Assembly: GCF_000828475.1 (NCBI RefSeq)
Contig: NZ_AP014648.1
Coordinates: forward strand, 1,240,001 to 1,304,000
Source: Methyloceanibacter caenitepidi
GTDB taxonomy: Bacteria; Pseudomonadota; Alphaproteobacteria; Rhizobiales; Methyloligellaceae
DNA length: 64,000 nucleotides
Reading direction: 5' to 3'
Made by a program: the position numbers and the translations under genes. Each line of letters begins with the position of its first letter. Within the stretch, counting starts at the first letter, position 1. This document shows positions 1-8,674 of this stretch, piece after piece. Below the pieces are notes generated by a model that worked only from the letters and a program-made list of their open reading frames with translations, did no database searches and was not told where the DNA came from.

Positions 1-552
1 AGTCTCGATTTCCAGCGCCGTGGATTCATCGAGTGCAGATGTCGGTTCGTCCAGCAGAAGTATTTCCGGCTCGTTCGCCAAAGTTCGGGCAATGGAAACC
101 CGTTGGGCCTCGCCGCCTGACAGATTGTCCACGTCTCTATCCCCGTATTCCGACAGGCCTACCCGCTCTAGGAGCGCATCGATCCGCGTATCCGGCAAAG
201 ACTTGCCGCGTTGCGCGGGACCGAAGGCAACATTCTCCCCCACGGTTCCCGGGAACAAATAGGCAGACTGCATGACCATGCCGACGCGCCGGCGTAGGAT
301 CTCTGGCGAGATGCTGCGATAGTCTTCGCCGTCGACTTTGACGACCCCGCGGGTCGGCTCGTCGAGCCGATTGAGCAGCCGCAAGAACGAGGATTTTCCC
401 GATCCGCTGGGCCCGACGATCGCGAGGACGTCGCCCTTTTTCACTTGGACGCTGATATTGTCTGTGAGGATCTTGCCGGGCACGGCCCGATAGACGTTAA
501 CGGCTTCGAGCGCGAGGGGATGCTCGGCATTATTGCAGGGTACTTCGGCCAT
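1..552 (-). CDS. ABC transporter ATP-binding protein, C-terminus cut by the window edge
   Basis: Cytoplasmic ATPase subunit of an ABC transporter. Reading the minus strand from the ATG at 550-552 gives about 184 residues. They contain a Walker A (GPSGSGKS, residues 47-54), a Q-loop region, the signature LSGGEAQR, a Walker B LLLDEPTSALD, and then the window ends, so the C-terminus and any permease partner lie outside. The compact size and the DEPTSALDE Walker B recall the YbbL/FetA and phosphate-type ATPases; this narrower call is inference and the substrate is unknown. No strong Shine-Dalgarno precedes the ATG. The frame was read directly from the complement and is open throughout. Confidence 0.85.
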   Translation of the reverse strand, partial: MAEVPCNNAEHPLALEAVNVYRAVPGKILTDNISVQVKKGDVLAIVGPSGSGKSSFLRLLNRLDEPTRGVVKVDGEDYRSISPEILRRRVGMVMQSAYLFPGTVGENVAFGPAQRGKSLPDTRIDALLERVGLSEYGDRDVDNLSGGEAQRVSIARTLANEPEILLLDEPTSALDESTALEIET

Positions 553-781
553 ATTGGTGCGCACAAGACGATGCAGGTTGCCATTTATGCCTCGCCTCTC
601 GGCGAACTGTCATCCTTCCAAAAGGAATATCGCAGGGCACTCAATGGTTGAGTTGCCCTCTACGCGCTTCGTTCTGGGGCCCGGTCTCACTGCATGTCAT
701 GGATCTCTGTTCGGACTCCAGGGTGAGGGCAGGAGAAACGAGGGTACGGAGGTGGATCACGTACCGCGATGAGGACCCAGG

Positions 782-824
782 TGCTTCACCCCTAGAGTGG
801 GAGGGAGACTCTAGGGGTGAAGCA
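782..824. repeat. Perfect 17-bp inverted repeat (hairpin)
   Basis: Left arm tgcttcacccctagagt (782-798) and its exact reverse complement (808-824) flank a 9-base purine loop. A further copy of the arm's inner part (gggactctag) follows near 847-856. The hairpin lies in the 319-bp gap 553-871, which holds no supported gene. It sits 48 bp past the stop of the minus-strand gene at 872-1165, so it may end that transcript, although no T-run follows on either strand. It could equally be a protein-binding palindrome or part of a mobile repeat. Confidence 0.75.
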
Positions 825-871
825 AGGTCGGAGCCGACGTGGAGGGGGGACTCTAGCCGGCGCCGATAATT

Positions 872-1165
872 CTACTCGGTGCCTTCGATGGCCTTGGCCT
901 CCATTTCGGAGTCAGTGGCCGGGGTTGGGCCGGCGCCAGACCTGCTGGCTGGTCCGGACTCGGTGCCCTCGATGGCCTTGGCCTCGCTCATCGAATCGGT
1001 GGCCTCGGTAGAGCCCGAGCCGGTCACGGCTGGGGGAGCCGACTCCATCCCCTGGATGGCTTCTGCCTCGCTCTTGGCGCTGTCCGCAGGATCTGCGGCG
1101 TACGCGCTGCCCGCCAAAGTCATGAAGACAAGTAGCGCAAGGACACTGCTCTTGTTGAATTGCAT
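872..1165 (-). CDS. Small secreted protein with three 28-residue repeats
   Basis: A 97-residue protein with a clear signal peptide (lysine near the N-terminus, a hydrophobic stretch, SAYA before the predicted cut near residue 23). The mature part is Ala/Glu/Ser-rich and carries three spaced copies of EAxAIxGxES at residues 33, 61 and 89, an exact 28-residue (84-bp) period. The repeat is also visible in the DNA. The ATG is preceded by AAGGAG at good spacing. I recognise no family. It is monocistronic, with Dps upstream on the same strand (146 bp gap). It is probably periplasmic; function unknown. Confidence 0.75.
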   Translation of the reverse strand: MQFNKSSVLALLVFMTLAGSAYAADPADSAKSEAEAIQGMESAPPAVTGSGSTEATDSMSEAKAIEGTESGPASRSGAGPTPATDSEMEAKAIEGTE

Positions 1166-1311
1166 TTCATCACTCCTTTGATTCTTCCAATTCTGATGTT
1201 CACTCGTGAGATGTAACGCTTCAGTAGCCAGATACTCGTCGGTAATTGCGTAGACTTCTGAAAAACTGCGGCAACCCTCAATCGGCTCCGAAGGTCTCAG
1301 GCATTCCTCTC

Positions 1312-1833
1312 TTAGGTTGCGGATCCGGTATTGCGACCGGCCTCGTAGAGAAACCAGACACGGCGCTCTGCCTCGTCGATCCAGTTTTCGATAAGGCTGG
1401 TCGTCGCGACATCATTCTCTTCGTCACAGAGATTGTGGGCTTCGCGCATGCTCGTGATCAGTCGCTGATTGTCCATGCGGAGTTCGCCAAGCATGTCGGA
1501 AGGTTCGACGTAGGCCGCGTCGTTGTCGGGAATGCGCTGAAGCCGTGCGATCTCGCCGATCGAGTGAACGGTCATGCCGCCAATCTTTCGAACGCGCTCG
1601 GCGATATCGTCCGTCGTGGCGAAGATCTGAGTAGCTTGGTCGTCGAACATGAGGTGATAGTCCCGGAAATGAGGCCCGCTGACATGCCAATGAAAGTTCT
1701 TGGTCTTAAGATAGAGAGCGAAGACATCGGCAAGCAGCGCATTCAGAGCACCGCCGATGTCTCGTGTAACATTGGCTCCCAGGTCGGTGGGCGTCCGCAG
1801 CGGAGCCTCCCGGCGCATTGCTAAGTCGTTCAT
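1312..1833 (-). CDS. dps: Dps-family DNA-protection / ferritin-like protein
   Basis: A 173-residue ferritin-like protein. The family's inter-subunit ferroxidase motif is present: NFHWHVSGPHF (H48, H50) followed by HLMFDDQ and the helix IAERVRKIGG. The length fits Dps (150-180). Known family role: dodecamers that oxidise Fe(II) with peroxide, store iron and protect DNA in the cytoplasm. A strong AGGAGG precedes the ATG at 1831-1833. The gene stands alone and is likely stress- or stationary-phase induced, which is inference from the family. The downstream secreted repeat protein is on the same strand but 146 bp away. Confidence 0.93.
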   Translation of the reverse strand: MNDLAMRREAPLRTPTDLGANVTRDIGGALNALLADVFALYLKTKNFHWHVSGPHFRDYHLMFDDQATQIFATTDDIAERVRKIGGMTVHSIGEIARLQRIPDNDAAYVEPSDMLGELRMDNQRLITSMREAHNLCDEENDVATTSLIENWIDEAERRVWFLYEAGRNTGSAT

Positions 1834-2062
1834 TTTTCGGCCTCCTATTGAGTTCTTCTGATGGCATCAAGATAGTGAGCTGCCGGCGAGGGGCTTGCTA
1901 AGAATTGCCCGGCCTTGCAGGCTTTTGCGGCTATCCTCGAGCGGCGAATTTCGCGTCCAAATCGTCGTTTGCGAAAGCCACCCACCGCAGCGGGATGACA
2001 GCAAGCATTGCGCGGTCGCAGGGCCGGCATCGCAGCGTAGTCTTCAGCTCTTGCCTGCGGGG

Positions 2063-2350
2063 CTAGTCATCCAGAGGCTCGCCGCGCCACGTTGCTATCG
2101 AGATCACAACCAGGGCCAGGGAGAGAACCAGCAAGACTAGGCTGGCAAGCAGAAGTCCCACGAGTTCGATTCCGGCATCGTTTGCAATGTCGCTCCAGGT
2201 AACAGCGAACAGCCATGACATGGCGCTGAGTGCGAGTTTGGGAGCGACGGCGCTGATTGCTACCTTGCCGAGGGCAGGCAGATACGAAAGGAACTCCATG
2301 CCTCGAGAGCCGTGACCTTCGTCGTCGAAGGCTGATTGGGTGTGGAACAT
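2063..2350 (-). CDS. Small membrane protein of unknown function
   Basis: A 95-residue protein with a polar N-terminus, a moderately hydrophobic middle (residues 28-50) and one very strong C-terminal membrane segment rich in Leu/Val/Ala (about residues 62-86), ending in a short polar tail. GGAGA lies a few bases upstream of the ATG. It starts 23 bp after the stop of the AraC-type regulator, so the two are probably co-transcribed. I recognise no family. The pairing suggests the regulator controls, or responds with, this envelope protein, but nothing in the sequence proves it. Confidence 0.65.
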   Translation of the reverse strand: MFHTQSAFDDEGHGSRGMEFLSYLPALGKVAISAVAPKLALSAMSWLFAVTWSDIANDAGIELVGLLLASLVLLVLSLALVVISIATWRGEPLDD

Positions 2351-2373
2351 CGCGAGTCTCCATAGGCCTGCAA

Positions 2374-3375
2374 TCAGGAGAGGCTCCGCACATAGGCGGT
2401 AGGGGTTAGTCCAGTCGATTTGCGGAAGGCGGTTGTGAACGAACTCGTCTCGCAGAATCCCACGCGTAAGCCGATCTCGGTTACGGAGAGCTCAGGGTCT
2501 GCAAGGAGCGTCTTAGCGTATTCAATGCGCCTACTTGTGTGGTAGCGGTGCGGCGGCAGCCCGAACGACTGCTTGAACGCCCGGCAGAAGTGATAAGGGC
2601 TCAGACCGACGAGGTCGGCAAGTTCCGCGAGCGTAACGGGCTCTCCTAGGTTTTCCTCAATGTGCGATGCCACTATCCTTTGCTGCCAGGCCGCAAGTCC
2701 GCCCTTGAACGCGGTCGTGCGCAATGACGGACGCCGGCGATGTCCGACGAGTTCATGCGCCAAGGCTTGACCGAGAGCCGCCAAGTAGGACCCATCCTCC
2801 TCTACGAGATCGCTCTCGATCAGTGTACTGAGTTTCATTGCAGTAGACAGAAGCGTGGCGTCATCGAAGAAAAGCCGGGCGTTGAGACAGTCGACCGCAT
2901 CCTCAGGCCTTCTGGAGGGGACCGTGGTGCGATCGAGGTAGAAGAAGACAATCCTCATTCCGCTTCGTGGCGAATAGGTATCGCGATAGGCATGGCCAGC
3001 CGGGACGAATACGAACTTCCGAGTGACATCGTGGAGCAGGGATCGGGTTCCATCGACGACTGTTTCGCCTTCGTGCCGCACGCCTTGCTCGAACAGGATG
3101 AGCAAATGGGCAGGCGCACGGAATTTGAATTCGACAGGTTCACTGCCCACGGTTTGCACGATTTCCACAGCCACGCCCGGCCAGCTCGCGCGTCTGCGCT
3201 TCACGCGACGCTCACTGGAAATCTCAATCGAGTAGTCGGGGAAATCGCAATTCGAATTCGCGGCGTGGTGGGGGTGGGAGCCAGAGCGGGCAGTCCCTGC
3301 AATACCAAAGGGCCTTGCTGCCGGTACGCCCGCTTCGAACGACCGTGTGTCGGCTATCGTTGTTTCCATCAGCAT
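2374..3375 (-). CDS. AraC-family transcriptional regulator
   Basis: A 333-residue protein. The C-terminal third has the double helix-turn-helix of AraC/XylS regulators: the first helix pair around TLAELADLVGLSPYHFCRAF and the second around SVTEIGLRVGFCETSSF, followed by the signature-like TGLTPTAYVRSL at the very end. The N-terminal part, after about 60 low-complexity residues, looks like a cupin-type effector domain. Start is the ATG at 3373-3375. It leads a probable two-gene unit with the membrane protein at 2063-2350. The 125 bp upstream contain a short inverted repeat (tttcca/tggaaa) that could be an operator. Ligand unknown. Confidence 0.88.
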   Translation of the reverse strand: MLMETTIADTRSFEAGVPAARPFGIAGTARSGSHPHHAANSNCDFPDYSIEISSERRVKRRRASWPGVAVEIVQTVGSEPVEFKFRAPAHLLILFEQGVRHEGETVVDGTRSLLHDVTRKFVFVPAGHAYRDTYSPRSGMRIVFFYLDRTTVPSRRPEDAVDCLNARLFFDDATLLSTAMKLSTLIESDLVEEDGSYLAALGQALAHELVGHRRRPSLRTTAFKGGLAAWQQRIVASHIEENLGEPVTLAELADLVGLSPYHFCRAFKQSFGLPPHRYHTSRRIEYAKTLLADPELSVTEIGLRVGFCETSSFTTAFRKSTGLTPTAYVRSLS

Positions 3376-3500
3376 AACGTGTAATCCCCATTTCCAACGG
3401 TTGCTGCTAATGGAAACGATAGGACCCGGACGCCACGGCCCTCCATTCTACATAGGGAAAGAAGGCCGCTGGATACGTTTCGGATGAGGTATACTTTGGT

Positions 3501-3902
3501 TTAGGTCGGCTGGACGTTGGGCGCCACGTTGCGGTCGTGCGAAAGGGCTGCCGTCAAGTGCTCAATGAGAACGTCGCAGTCGAATGGCTTGCCAAGGAAG
3601 CCCGCTGCGCCTTCCTTGAAGGCCTGAGTCCGGTACCGCTCCTCGGGGAACGCCGTGACGAAGATGATCGGCACATGGCTGCCTTTTGCACGTAAGACGC
3701 TTTGCAGCTCCAACCCGCTCATGTTGGGCATTTGGACGTCCACGATTAAACACCCGGATTCATCAACGCAGTTCGACCCGAGAAAGTCCTCAGCGGACTC
3801 GAACGCGCGCGCAACAAAGCCTAGCGAGCGCACCAACCCCTGGGTTGCCGTGCGAACCGACTCGTCGTCGTCAACGATTGAGATTACGGGCGCGTTGTTC
3901 AC
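3501..3902 (-). CDS. Single-domain response regulator (receiver only)
   Basis: A stand-alone CheY-like receiver of 133 residues with the acidic cluster DDD (11-13), the phospho-acceptor D55 in LIVDVQMP, T83 and K105 in GKPF. No output domain follows. I chose the GTG at 3900-3902, because AGGAAG sits just upstream; an in-frame ATG at 3974 would add 24 residues that do not look like receiver sequence. It lies 87 bp after the FixJ-like regulator and shares its FixJ-type receiver style, so it probably receives or buffers phosphate from the kinase at 4637-6100. That link is inference. Confidence 0.85.
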   Translation of the reverse strand: MNNAPVISIVDDDESVRTATQGLVRSLGFVARAFESAEDFLGSNCVDESGCLIVDVQMPNMSGLELQSVLRAKGSHVPIIFVTAFPEERYRTQAFKEGAAGFLGKPFDCDVLIEHLTAALSHDRNVAPNVQPT

Positions 3903-3989
3903 CGCATTCTTCCTATTTGCGCAAACATCTAGACAAACTAAATATGGTCCTGCGAGGCGCTTTGGATAAGCCATACATAGGTTTAGGTC

Positions 3990-4640
3990 TCACTGGCGCT
4001 CGGCATGAAGCCCAAGAGCCTCGGCCATTCGCACAAGATCGGCCAGTGACCGGGCGCGCATCTTGCGCATGGCGTTGCCGCGATGAATCTTCACTGTGAT
4101 CTCGCTAACTCCCATCTCGGCGGCCACCTGCTTGTTCATGAGTCCGGTGGTGACGAGGGACATGACCTCCCGCTCACGCGGTGTGAGCCCTTCGAACAGT
4201 GCCGAGATCTCGGCGATCCCCTTGGATTCCTCCCGCCGTTTCCGGTCGCGCTCAAGAGCCACGCTCACCGCGTCCAATAGATCCTGATCCCGAAACGGCT
4301 TGGTGAGGAAGTCAACGGCGCCGGCCTTCATGGCCCGGACGGACATTGGTACATCGCCATGTCCCGTGATGAAGATGATCGGGATATCGATATCCAGCTT
4401 GGCGAGCTCGCTTTGAAAATCGAGACCGCTGCGCCGCGGCAGGCGAATATCCAAAACCAGGCAACACGTAACGTCGGGAAGCTTGCTCTCCAGAAGTTCT
4501 GGCGCAGATGCAAACAACCTCACGTGCAAGCCAACGGAGCGAAACAAGCTGTCTAGAGCCTCGCGCATGGATGGATCGTCATCGACTACGAGAACCAAGG
4601 GGGACTCAGAAGCGTCGTCGTGGGCAGATGGATTGATCAC
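3990..4640 (-). CDS. FixJ/NarL-type response regulator with LuxR-type HTH
   Basis: A 216-residue response regulator. The receiver domain (about 15-130) has D20-D22, phospho-acceptor D64 in LVLDIRLPRRSG, T92 and K114 in TKPF. After a short linker comes a LuxR/FixJ-type helix-turn-helix (about 150-210) with LTPREREVMSLV and the recognition region VSEITVKIHRGNAMRKM. The start is GTG and its first base overlaps the kinase stop in a GTGA, so the two are translationally coupled. Together they form a FixL/FixJ-like pair; the target genes are not evident in the window. Confidence 0.92.
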   Translation of the reverse strand: MINPSAHDDASESPLVLVVDDDPSMREALDSLFRSVGLHVRLFASAPELLESKLPDVTCCLVLDIRLPRRSGLDFQSELAKLDIDIPIIFITGHGDVPMSVRAMKAGAVDFLTKPFRDQDLLDAVSVALERDRKRREESKGIAEISALFEGLTPREREVMSLVTTGLMNKQVAAEMGVSEITVKIHRGNAMRKMRARSLADLVRMAEALGLHAERQ

Positions 4641-6100
4641 GATGACTGTCCTTGGCAGGCCGGTACGGCAAAGTAGAATGTGGCACCGCTATCCTCGTTG
4701 GGAGTTGCCCAGAGTTCTCCACCATGCCGTTCGATGATGGACCGGCATATCGAGAGGCCCATACCCATGCCGCTGGCCTTCGTGGTGACGAATGCCTGGC
4801 AAAGATGCTCCAGCTGATCGGATTCAAATCCGGTGCCGGAGTCCTCGACGGACACGATGACGCGCGAATGGTTGTCTGTGGCTGAGCGGATCTTGAGCAG
4901 CCGCTCTTCACCGGTCGCCATGGCTTCGATTCCATTCATAATGAGATTGATGAGCACCTGCTGGAGCTCAACGCGGTCGCCTATGGTCGGCGGCAAGCCG
5001 GGGTCCAAATTCAGCTCGAGCCGAACATGGTGGCGTGACAACTCTCGTTGGATGAGCGTGACAACGTCATTTATGGCGGTGTTCATGTCTAGCGGCCCTA
5101 GATCTGGGTCGGCTTTCTTTGTCAGGGCCCGCAGCCGCTTAATTACCTCGCTTGCCCGATGTGAATCGTTGATGATGCGTCGGAGCGCGCCGCGCACTTC
5201 GTCCGTTTCGGGTGGGTCCAGATCAAGCCACCTGAGTGTTGCTTCACCATTCGTTACTATCGCAGCAAGTGGCTGATTGACTTCATGGGCGATGGAAGCC
5301 GTCAACTCGCCAAGGGTCATGACGCGTGTCACGTGGGCGAGTTCCGCCTCGCTGCGGCGGAGGGCGTTTTCCGCCCGCTTGCGTTTGGTGACGTCATTGC
5401 TTGTTTCAAGCGTTGCAACCGGGCGACCACGCGCATCGCGTTGCAGCGACCACCTGCTCGCGACCGTAAGCTCTGTCCCATCTTCGCAGCGTTCCTGCGT
5501 GAGCTCGCCTTCCCAACGGCCGGTCGCAATGAGGGTGGCCTTGATATCCTCAAGCGGTTCGGGAAACGAGGTCCTGAGAAGGGTGTGCGACAGTTTTCCG
5601 AGGGCCTTCTCGCGCGGGCAACCATAGAGCTCCTCGGCCGCGCGATTCCAAAATGTAATGACGTCGTCCATGTCGCGCACAATCACCGCGTCATGCGTAA
5701 TTTCGAGCAAGCCTGCTTGTTCGCGCAGCTTGACGTCGGCAGCTTGTGACTTCAACGCGAGGAACGTGGTGACGGCAATTGCGACCAGGCTAACGGCGGC
5801 TCTGACCGAGGCTGGACCGTACGTGCTTCCATGCTGGATGGCATAGCTCAAGACCGTTAGGCCACAACAGGCTACGGCCACAACGAGCACTCCACGGCGC
5901 TCCAGGAACCGGCCTGCCATGAGCACGACGACTGCATAGAGTGCGGCCACTGCGATTCCGAGAGGCGAGAACGTATCGACGACGAACACCGCAATGGCAA
6001 ATGCGATTGCGACGACGGGAAGCACCAGGTTTGTGTGGGGAGACCCATGCTCACCCACCCGCGGTAGCTTGACTTGGCCAGTGCCCAGCAAGGACGTCAA
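4637..6100 (-). CDS. Membrane PAS sensor histidine kinase, FixL-like architecture
   Basis: A 487-residue kinase. Residues 25-120 hold several membrane segments, then a PAS domain (about 125-240), then the kinase core: H-box TASIAHEVNQPL with H272, N-box QVLINLIMNGIEA (from 381), and G-boxes VSVEDSGTGF and GMGMGLSICRSI. The H-box resembles the FixL/NtrB-like group. The PAS region has no histidine where FixL binds heme (judged by eye), so oxygen sensing should not be assumed. The best start is a TTG at 6100 with AAGGGG very close upstream; no in-frame ATG lies before the membrane region. Its stop overlaps the regulator start. Confidence 0.9.
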   Translation of the reverse strand: MTSLLGTGQVKLPRVGEHGSPHTNLVLPVVAIAFAIAVFVVDTFSPLGIAVAALYAVVVLMAGRFLERRGVLVVAVACCGLTVLSYAIQHGSTYGPASVRAAVSLVAIAVTTFLALKSQAADVKLREQAGLLEITHDAVIVRDMDDVITFWNRAAEELYGCPREKALGKLSHTLLRTSFPEPLEDIKATLIATGRWEGELTQERCEDGTELTVASRWSLQRDARGRPVATLETSNDVTKRKRAENALRRSEAELAHVTRVMTLGELTASIAHEVNQPLAAIVTNGEATLRWLDLDPPETDEVRGALRRIINDSHRASEVIKRLRALTKKADPDLGPLDMNTAINDVVTLIQRELSRHHVRLELNLDPGLPPTIGDRVELQQVLINLIMNGIEAMATGEERLLKIRSATDNHSRVIVSVEDSGTGFESDQLEHLCQAFVTTKASGMGMGLSICRSIIERHGGELWATPNEDSGATFYFAVPACQGQSS

Positions 6101-6870
6101 ATCCCCTTCGGAAAGTTCTTAAGCCTTTGAGCTTGCCGCATTGCGTTGCCATCCTTTCCGAATGTCAAGCAATCAACAAGTCATCGCCCTTTGGCTTCGA
6201 AAATAGCGCGTTGACAACGGGCCGGACGTCCAAAACCGGGAGGGGGCTACCCAGCCCCTGGGCGAGGGTCGATGCACCGTGAGTGTTTCATTGTCTATGC
6301 ATGTTCCCCGGGAGCGCTTTGCCGATATTGCTCTCTGATTGGCGCTGTTGCCGTACAGATTGACGCGGGGCGTAGGGAAGGGGCTGTCGGCATATTCTAA
6401 TACACTTCAGTCGGCCATCGAGCCAATGCGCGGCCGCAATCGGCTCCGGGATCCTACCTCCGCTAGCAATGCACCGGGGGCCTCGAGGCAACCCATGCTT
6501 TTTCCTAGTGGATAGCGTCGGCGACGTTGAGCTATCTTCGGTTCGCGAGGTGCTGAACGACCCATGGACACCCTAACGAGACGTTGTCGCGGTGTCGGCA
6601 TGCGCTCTGTCCTGGCGGGAGAAGCGCGTTCGTGGCCGCACCATGCCTCTCTTCCCATAAATGAAGTCCTAGATACTCTCCCCGCGCAGCTGCTTGTTCT
6701 CATTTGCGCTGCCGAACGGGGAGGGCACCGCAAGCCGGCAGTAAGGTAGCGCGCGTCATTCTTTGAGCCTTGGGGTTGAAGCAAGATTGCTACAAAAAGA
6801 GCAAGCCTGAACACGACCGGGTAACGCAGTTGCGATGCAATGCCACGCGAGTTGCTGCTAGGGTCTAGGG
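6101..6870. other. Long intergenic stretch without a supported gene
   Basis: About 770 bp between the divergent kinase and cytochrome b genes. Short open frames occur on both strands, the longest running 6407-6970 on the minus strand into the cytochrome gene, but none has a domain-like composition, a ribosome site or a sensible neighbour. The region must hold the promoters of both flanking units. I saw no clear FixK-type or other operator and no strong hairpin. Confidence 0.6.
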
Positions 6871-7737
6871 ATGCACCAAGGGGACAAAATAGCACCCTCC
6901 AAACGGGACAGTCAGCCAAGGGTTTCCGGGGCGTTGGTCTACCGCCAGTCGCTGTGGACTCGGGCGACACATTGGATCTGGGCCATCTGCCTGTTTTTCT
7001 TATTGTTATCCGGACTGCAAATCTTCAACGCCAGGCCGAACCTTTATATCGGCAAGCAGAGCGGCTTCGCCTTCGACAATTCTGTCCTGTCTATGACGGC
7101 AGTCAACACGCCGGGTGGGCGGCGCGGTGTCACCACGATACTGGGTCATGAGTTCGACACTACGGGCGTGTTCGGCGTGAGCGGCACAGCGGAGAAACCA
7201 CAGGTCCGAGGCTTCCCTGCCGCACTGACGATCCCGTCCTATCGCGATCTCGCCACGGGCCGTGTGATTCACTTCTTCTTCGCGTGGCTTCTGGTCGTAA
7301 CGCTTTTTGTCTGGTTTACCGCCAGTCTCGTGAACGGTCATCTTTGCCGTGATCTCAGACCGACACGAGGGGATCTCGCCCGTCTGCCGCAAGACATCGC
7401 CGACCATGCGCGCTTTCGCTTTCATCACACGGGGCGCTACAACGTGTTGCAGAAATTGAGCTACGGCATCGTGTTCTTCGTGCTCTTCCCCGTCATCGTG
7501 CTGACGGGCCTCACGATGAGCCCGGGCTTGGATGCGGCGTGGCCCTGGCTCCTGGACCTCTTTGGAGGCCGTCAGACGGCGCGCACCATCCACTTCGTAG
7601 TGATGACGCTGCTTGTCCTATTCTTCCTGGTGCACATCACGATGGTTCTTGCTGCGGGGCCAATCAACGAACTGCGGTCCATGGTGACGGGCTGGTATCG
7701 TACGGACCCGGAGTCGAATGACGGCCCCGCGCAATGA
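6871..7737 (+). CDS. Cytochrome b561-type membrane subunit
   Basis: A 288-residue integral membrane protein of the b-type cytochrome group found with hydrogenases, thiosulfate reductases and periplasmic molybdoenzymes. Membrane segments begin at THWIWAICLFFLLLSG (about 35-50), at RVIHFFFAWLLVV (about 130-150), near 190-215, and at TIHFVVMTLLVLFFLVH (about 233-250). Histidines placed in these helices (ATHW, VIHF, TIHF, LVHI) are the likely heme ligands. The stop overlaps the next gene's start in an ATGA, so it is surely the membrane anchor and electron partner of the molybdoenzyme. The Shine-Dalgarno before the ATG is weak. Confidence 0.88.
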   Translation: MHQGDKIAPSKRDSQPRVSGALVYRQSLWTRATHWIWAICLFFLLLSGLQIFNARPNLYIGKQSGFAFDNSVLSMTAVNTPGGRRGVTTILGHEFDTTGVFGVSGTAEKPQVRGFPAALTIPSYRDLATGRVIHFFFAWLLVVTLFVWFTASLVNGHLCRDLRPTRGDLARLPQDIADHARFRFHHTGRYNVLQKLSYGIVFFVLFPVIVLTGLTMSPGLDAAWPWLLDLFGGRQTARTIHFVVMTLLVLFFLVHITMVLAAGPINELRSMVTGWYRTDPESNDGPAQ

Positions 7738-8522
7738 ACAAACCAATCCTCACCCGACGGCAACTGATCCGTCTCGGAGCACTCGGCGCCTCATCGGTTG
7801 TGCTCAGCGGGTGCGATGCGTTCGATCTCCTCGGTAATCGTAGCAGTAGCGTTCGCGACATTGTCGCCAAGGCCAACGATGTCACCTACTATGTCCAGCG
7901 TTTCCTGATCGGAGATGCGTTGGCACGCGAATATCCGGAAAGCGAGATTCGCCAGCCTCAGAAGCCGAACGGGTCAACTAATCCGCAGACGCCGGAGTAC
8001 CTAGCGCTTAAGGCAGCCGATTTCTCGGACTACCGGCTGTCTGTCTCCGGCCTAGTGGAAACGCCGAAATCCTATTCGCTGTCGGAGCTCCGGAATATGC
8101 CCTCGCGAACGCAGATTACGCGGCATGACTGCGTCGAAGGCTGGAGCTGCATTGCCAAATGGACCGGCACGCCCCTGTCGGTCGTACTCGACGAGGTGAA
8201 GCTCAGGCCTTCCGCGCGCTATATTGTATTCCATTGCTACGACTCCTTGGGAAGCGGACGGGCCGGACCAGCCTTTTATTATGAGAGTTGCGATCTCGCT
8301 GACGCCAGACATCCTCAGACGATCCTCGCCTATGGTCTGAACGATCAAGTTCTGCCCGTCTCCAACGGAGCGCCGATCCGCGTCAGGATCGAACGGCAAC
8401 TCGGCTACAAGCAGCCCAAATACATCCGTGCCATCGAGGCGGTGAGTACCTTTGAGGATATTGGCCGTGGAAGAGGGGGCTACTGGGAAGACCGCGGCTA
8501 CGAGTGGTACGCTGGTATCTGA
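7734..8522 (+). CDS. Sulfite-oxidase-fold molybdopterin oxidoreductase (MsrP/YedY-like)
   Basis: A 262-residue exported enzyme. The N-terminus has a Tat-like motif TRRQLIR (7-13), then a hydrophobic stretch ending in LSGC (C27), so it may be a Tat-exported lipoprotein. The catalytic domain carries HDCVEGW with C133, the cysteine expected to bind molybdenum in this fold, and later the conserved GAPIRVRIERQLGYKQPKY. It forms one unit with the cytochrome b (4-bp overlap) and a terminator follows. Substrate is unknown: sulfite, methionine sulfoxide or another oxyanion are all possible. Confidence 0.88.
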   Translation: MNKPILTRRQLIRLGALGASSVVLSGCDAFDLLGNRSSSVRDIVAKANDVTYYVQRFLIGDALAREYPESEIRQPQKPNGSTNPQTPEYLALKAADFSDYRLSVSGLVETPKSYSLSELRNMPSRTQITRHDCVEGWSCIAKWTGTPLSVVLDEVKLRPSARYIVFHCYDSLGSGRAGPAFYYESCDLADARHPQTILAYGLNDQVLPVSNGAPIRVRIERQLGYKQPKYIRAIEAVSTFEDIGRGRGGYWEDRGYEWYAGI

Positions 8523-8630
8523 CACGTTTCGCTCACTGTGGAGAGAGAGGCGGTATTAAAACTGTCATACTGCAGCGCTACGGTGATATGAGGTAAATCC
8601 CCAAACCTTTACCGAGCTAAAGCTCTGGTC

Positions 8631-8658
8631 GCCCCAAGTTCGGCCGGGGCTTTTTTTT
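8631..8658 (+). terminator. Rho-independent terminator after the cytochrome b / molybdoenzyme pair
   Basis: Stem gccc(c)/(g)gggc with a 10-base loop is followed directly by eight T at 8651-8658. It lies 109 bp downstream of the molybdoenzyme stop on the plus strand. Confidence 0.8.
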
Positions 8659-8674
8659 GTTGCAGCCGGATTGA

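Noticed and set aside
6407..6970. A 187-codon minus-strand open frame between kinase and cytochrome b
   Set aside because: It runs into the cytochrome gene, has an Arg/Pro/Ser-rich composition and no ribosome site or domain.
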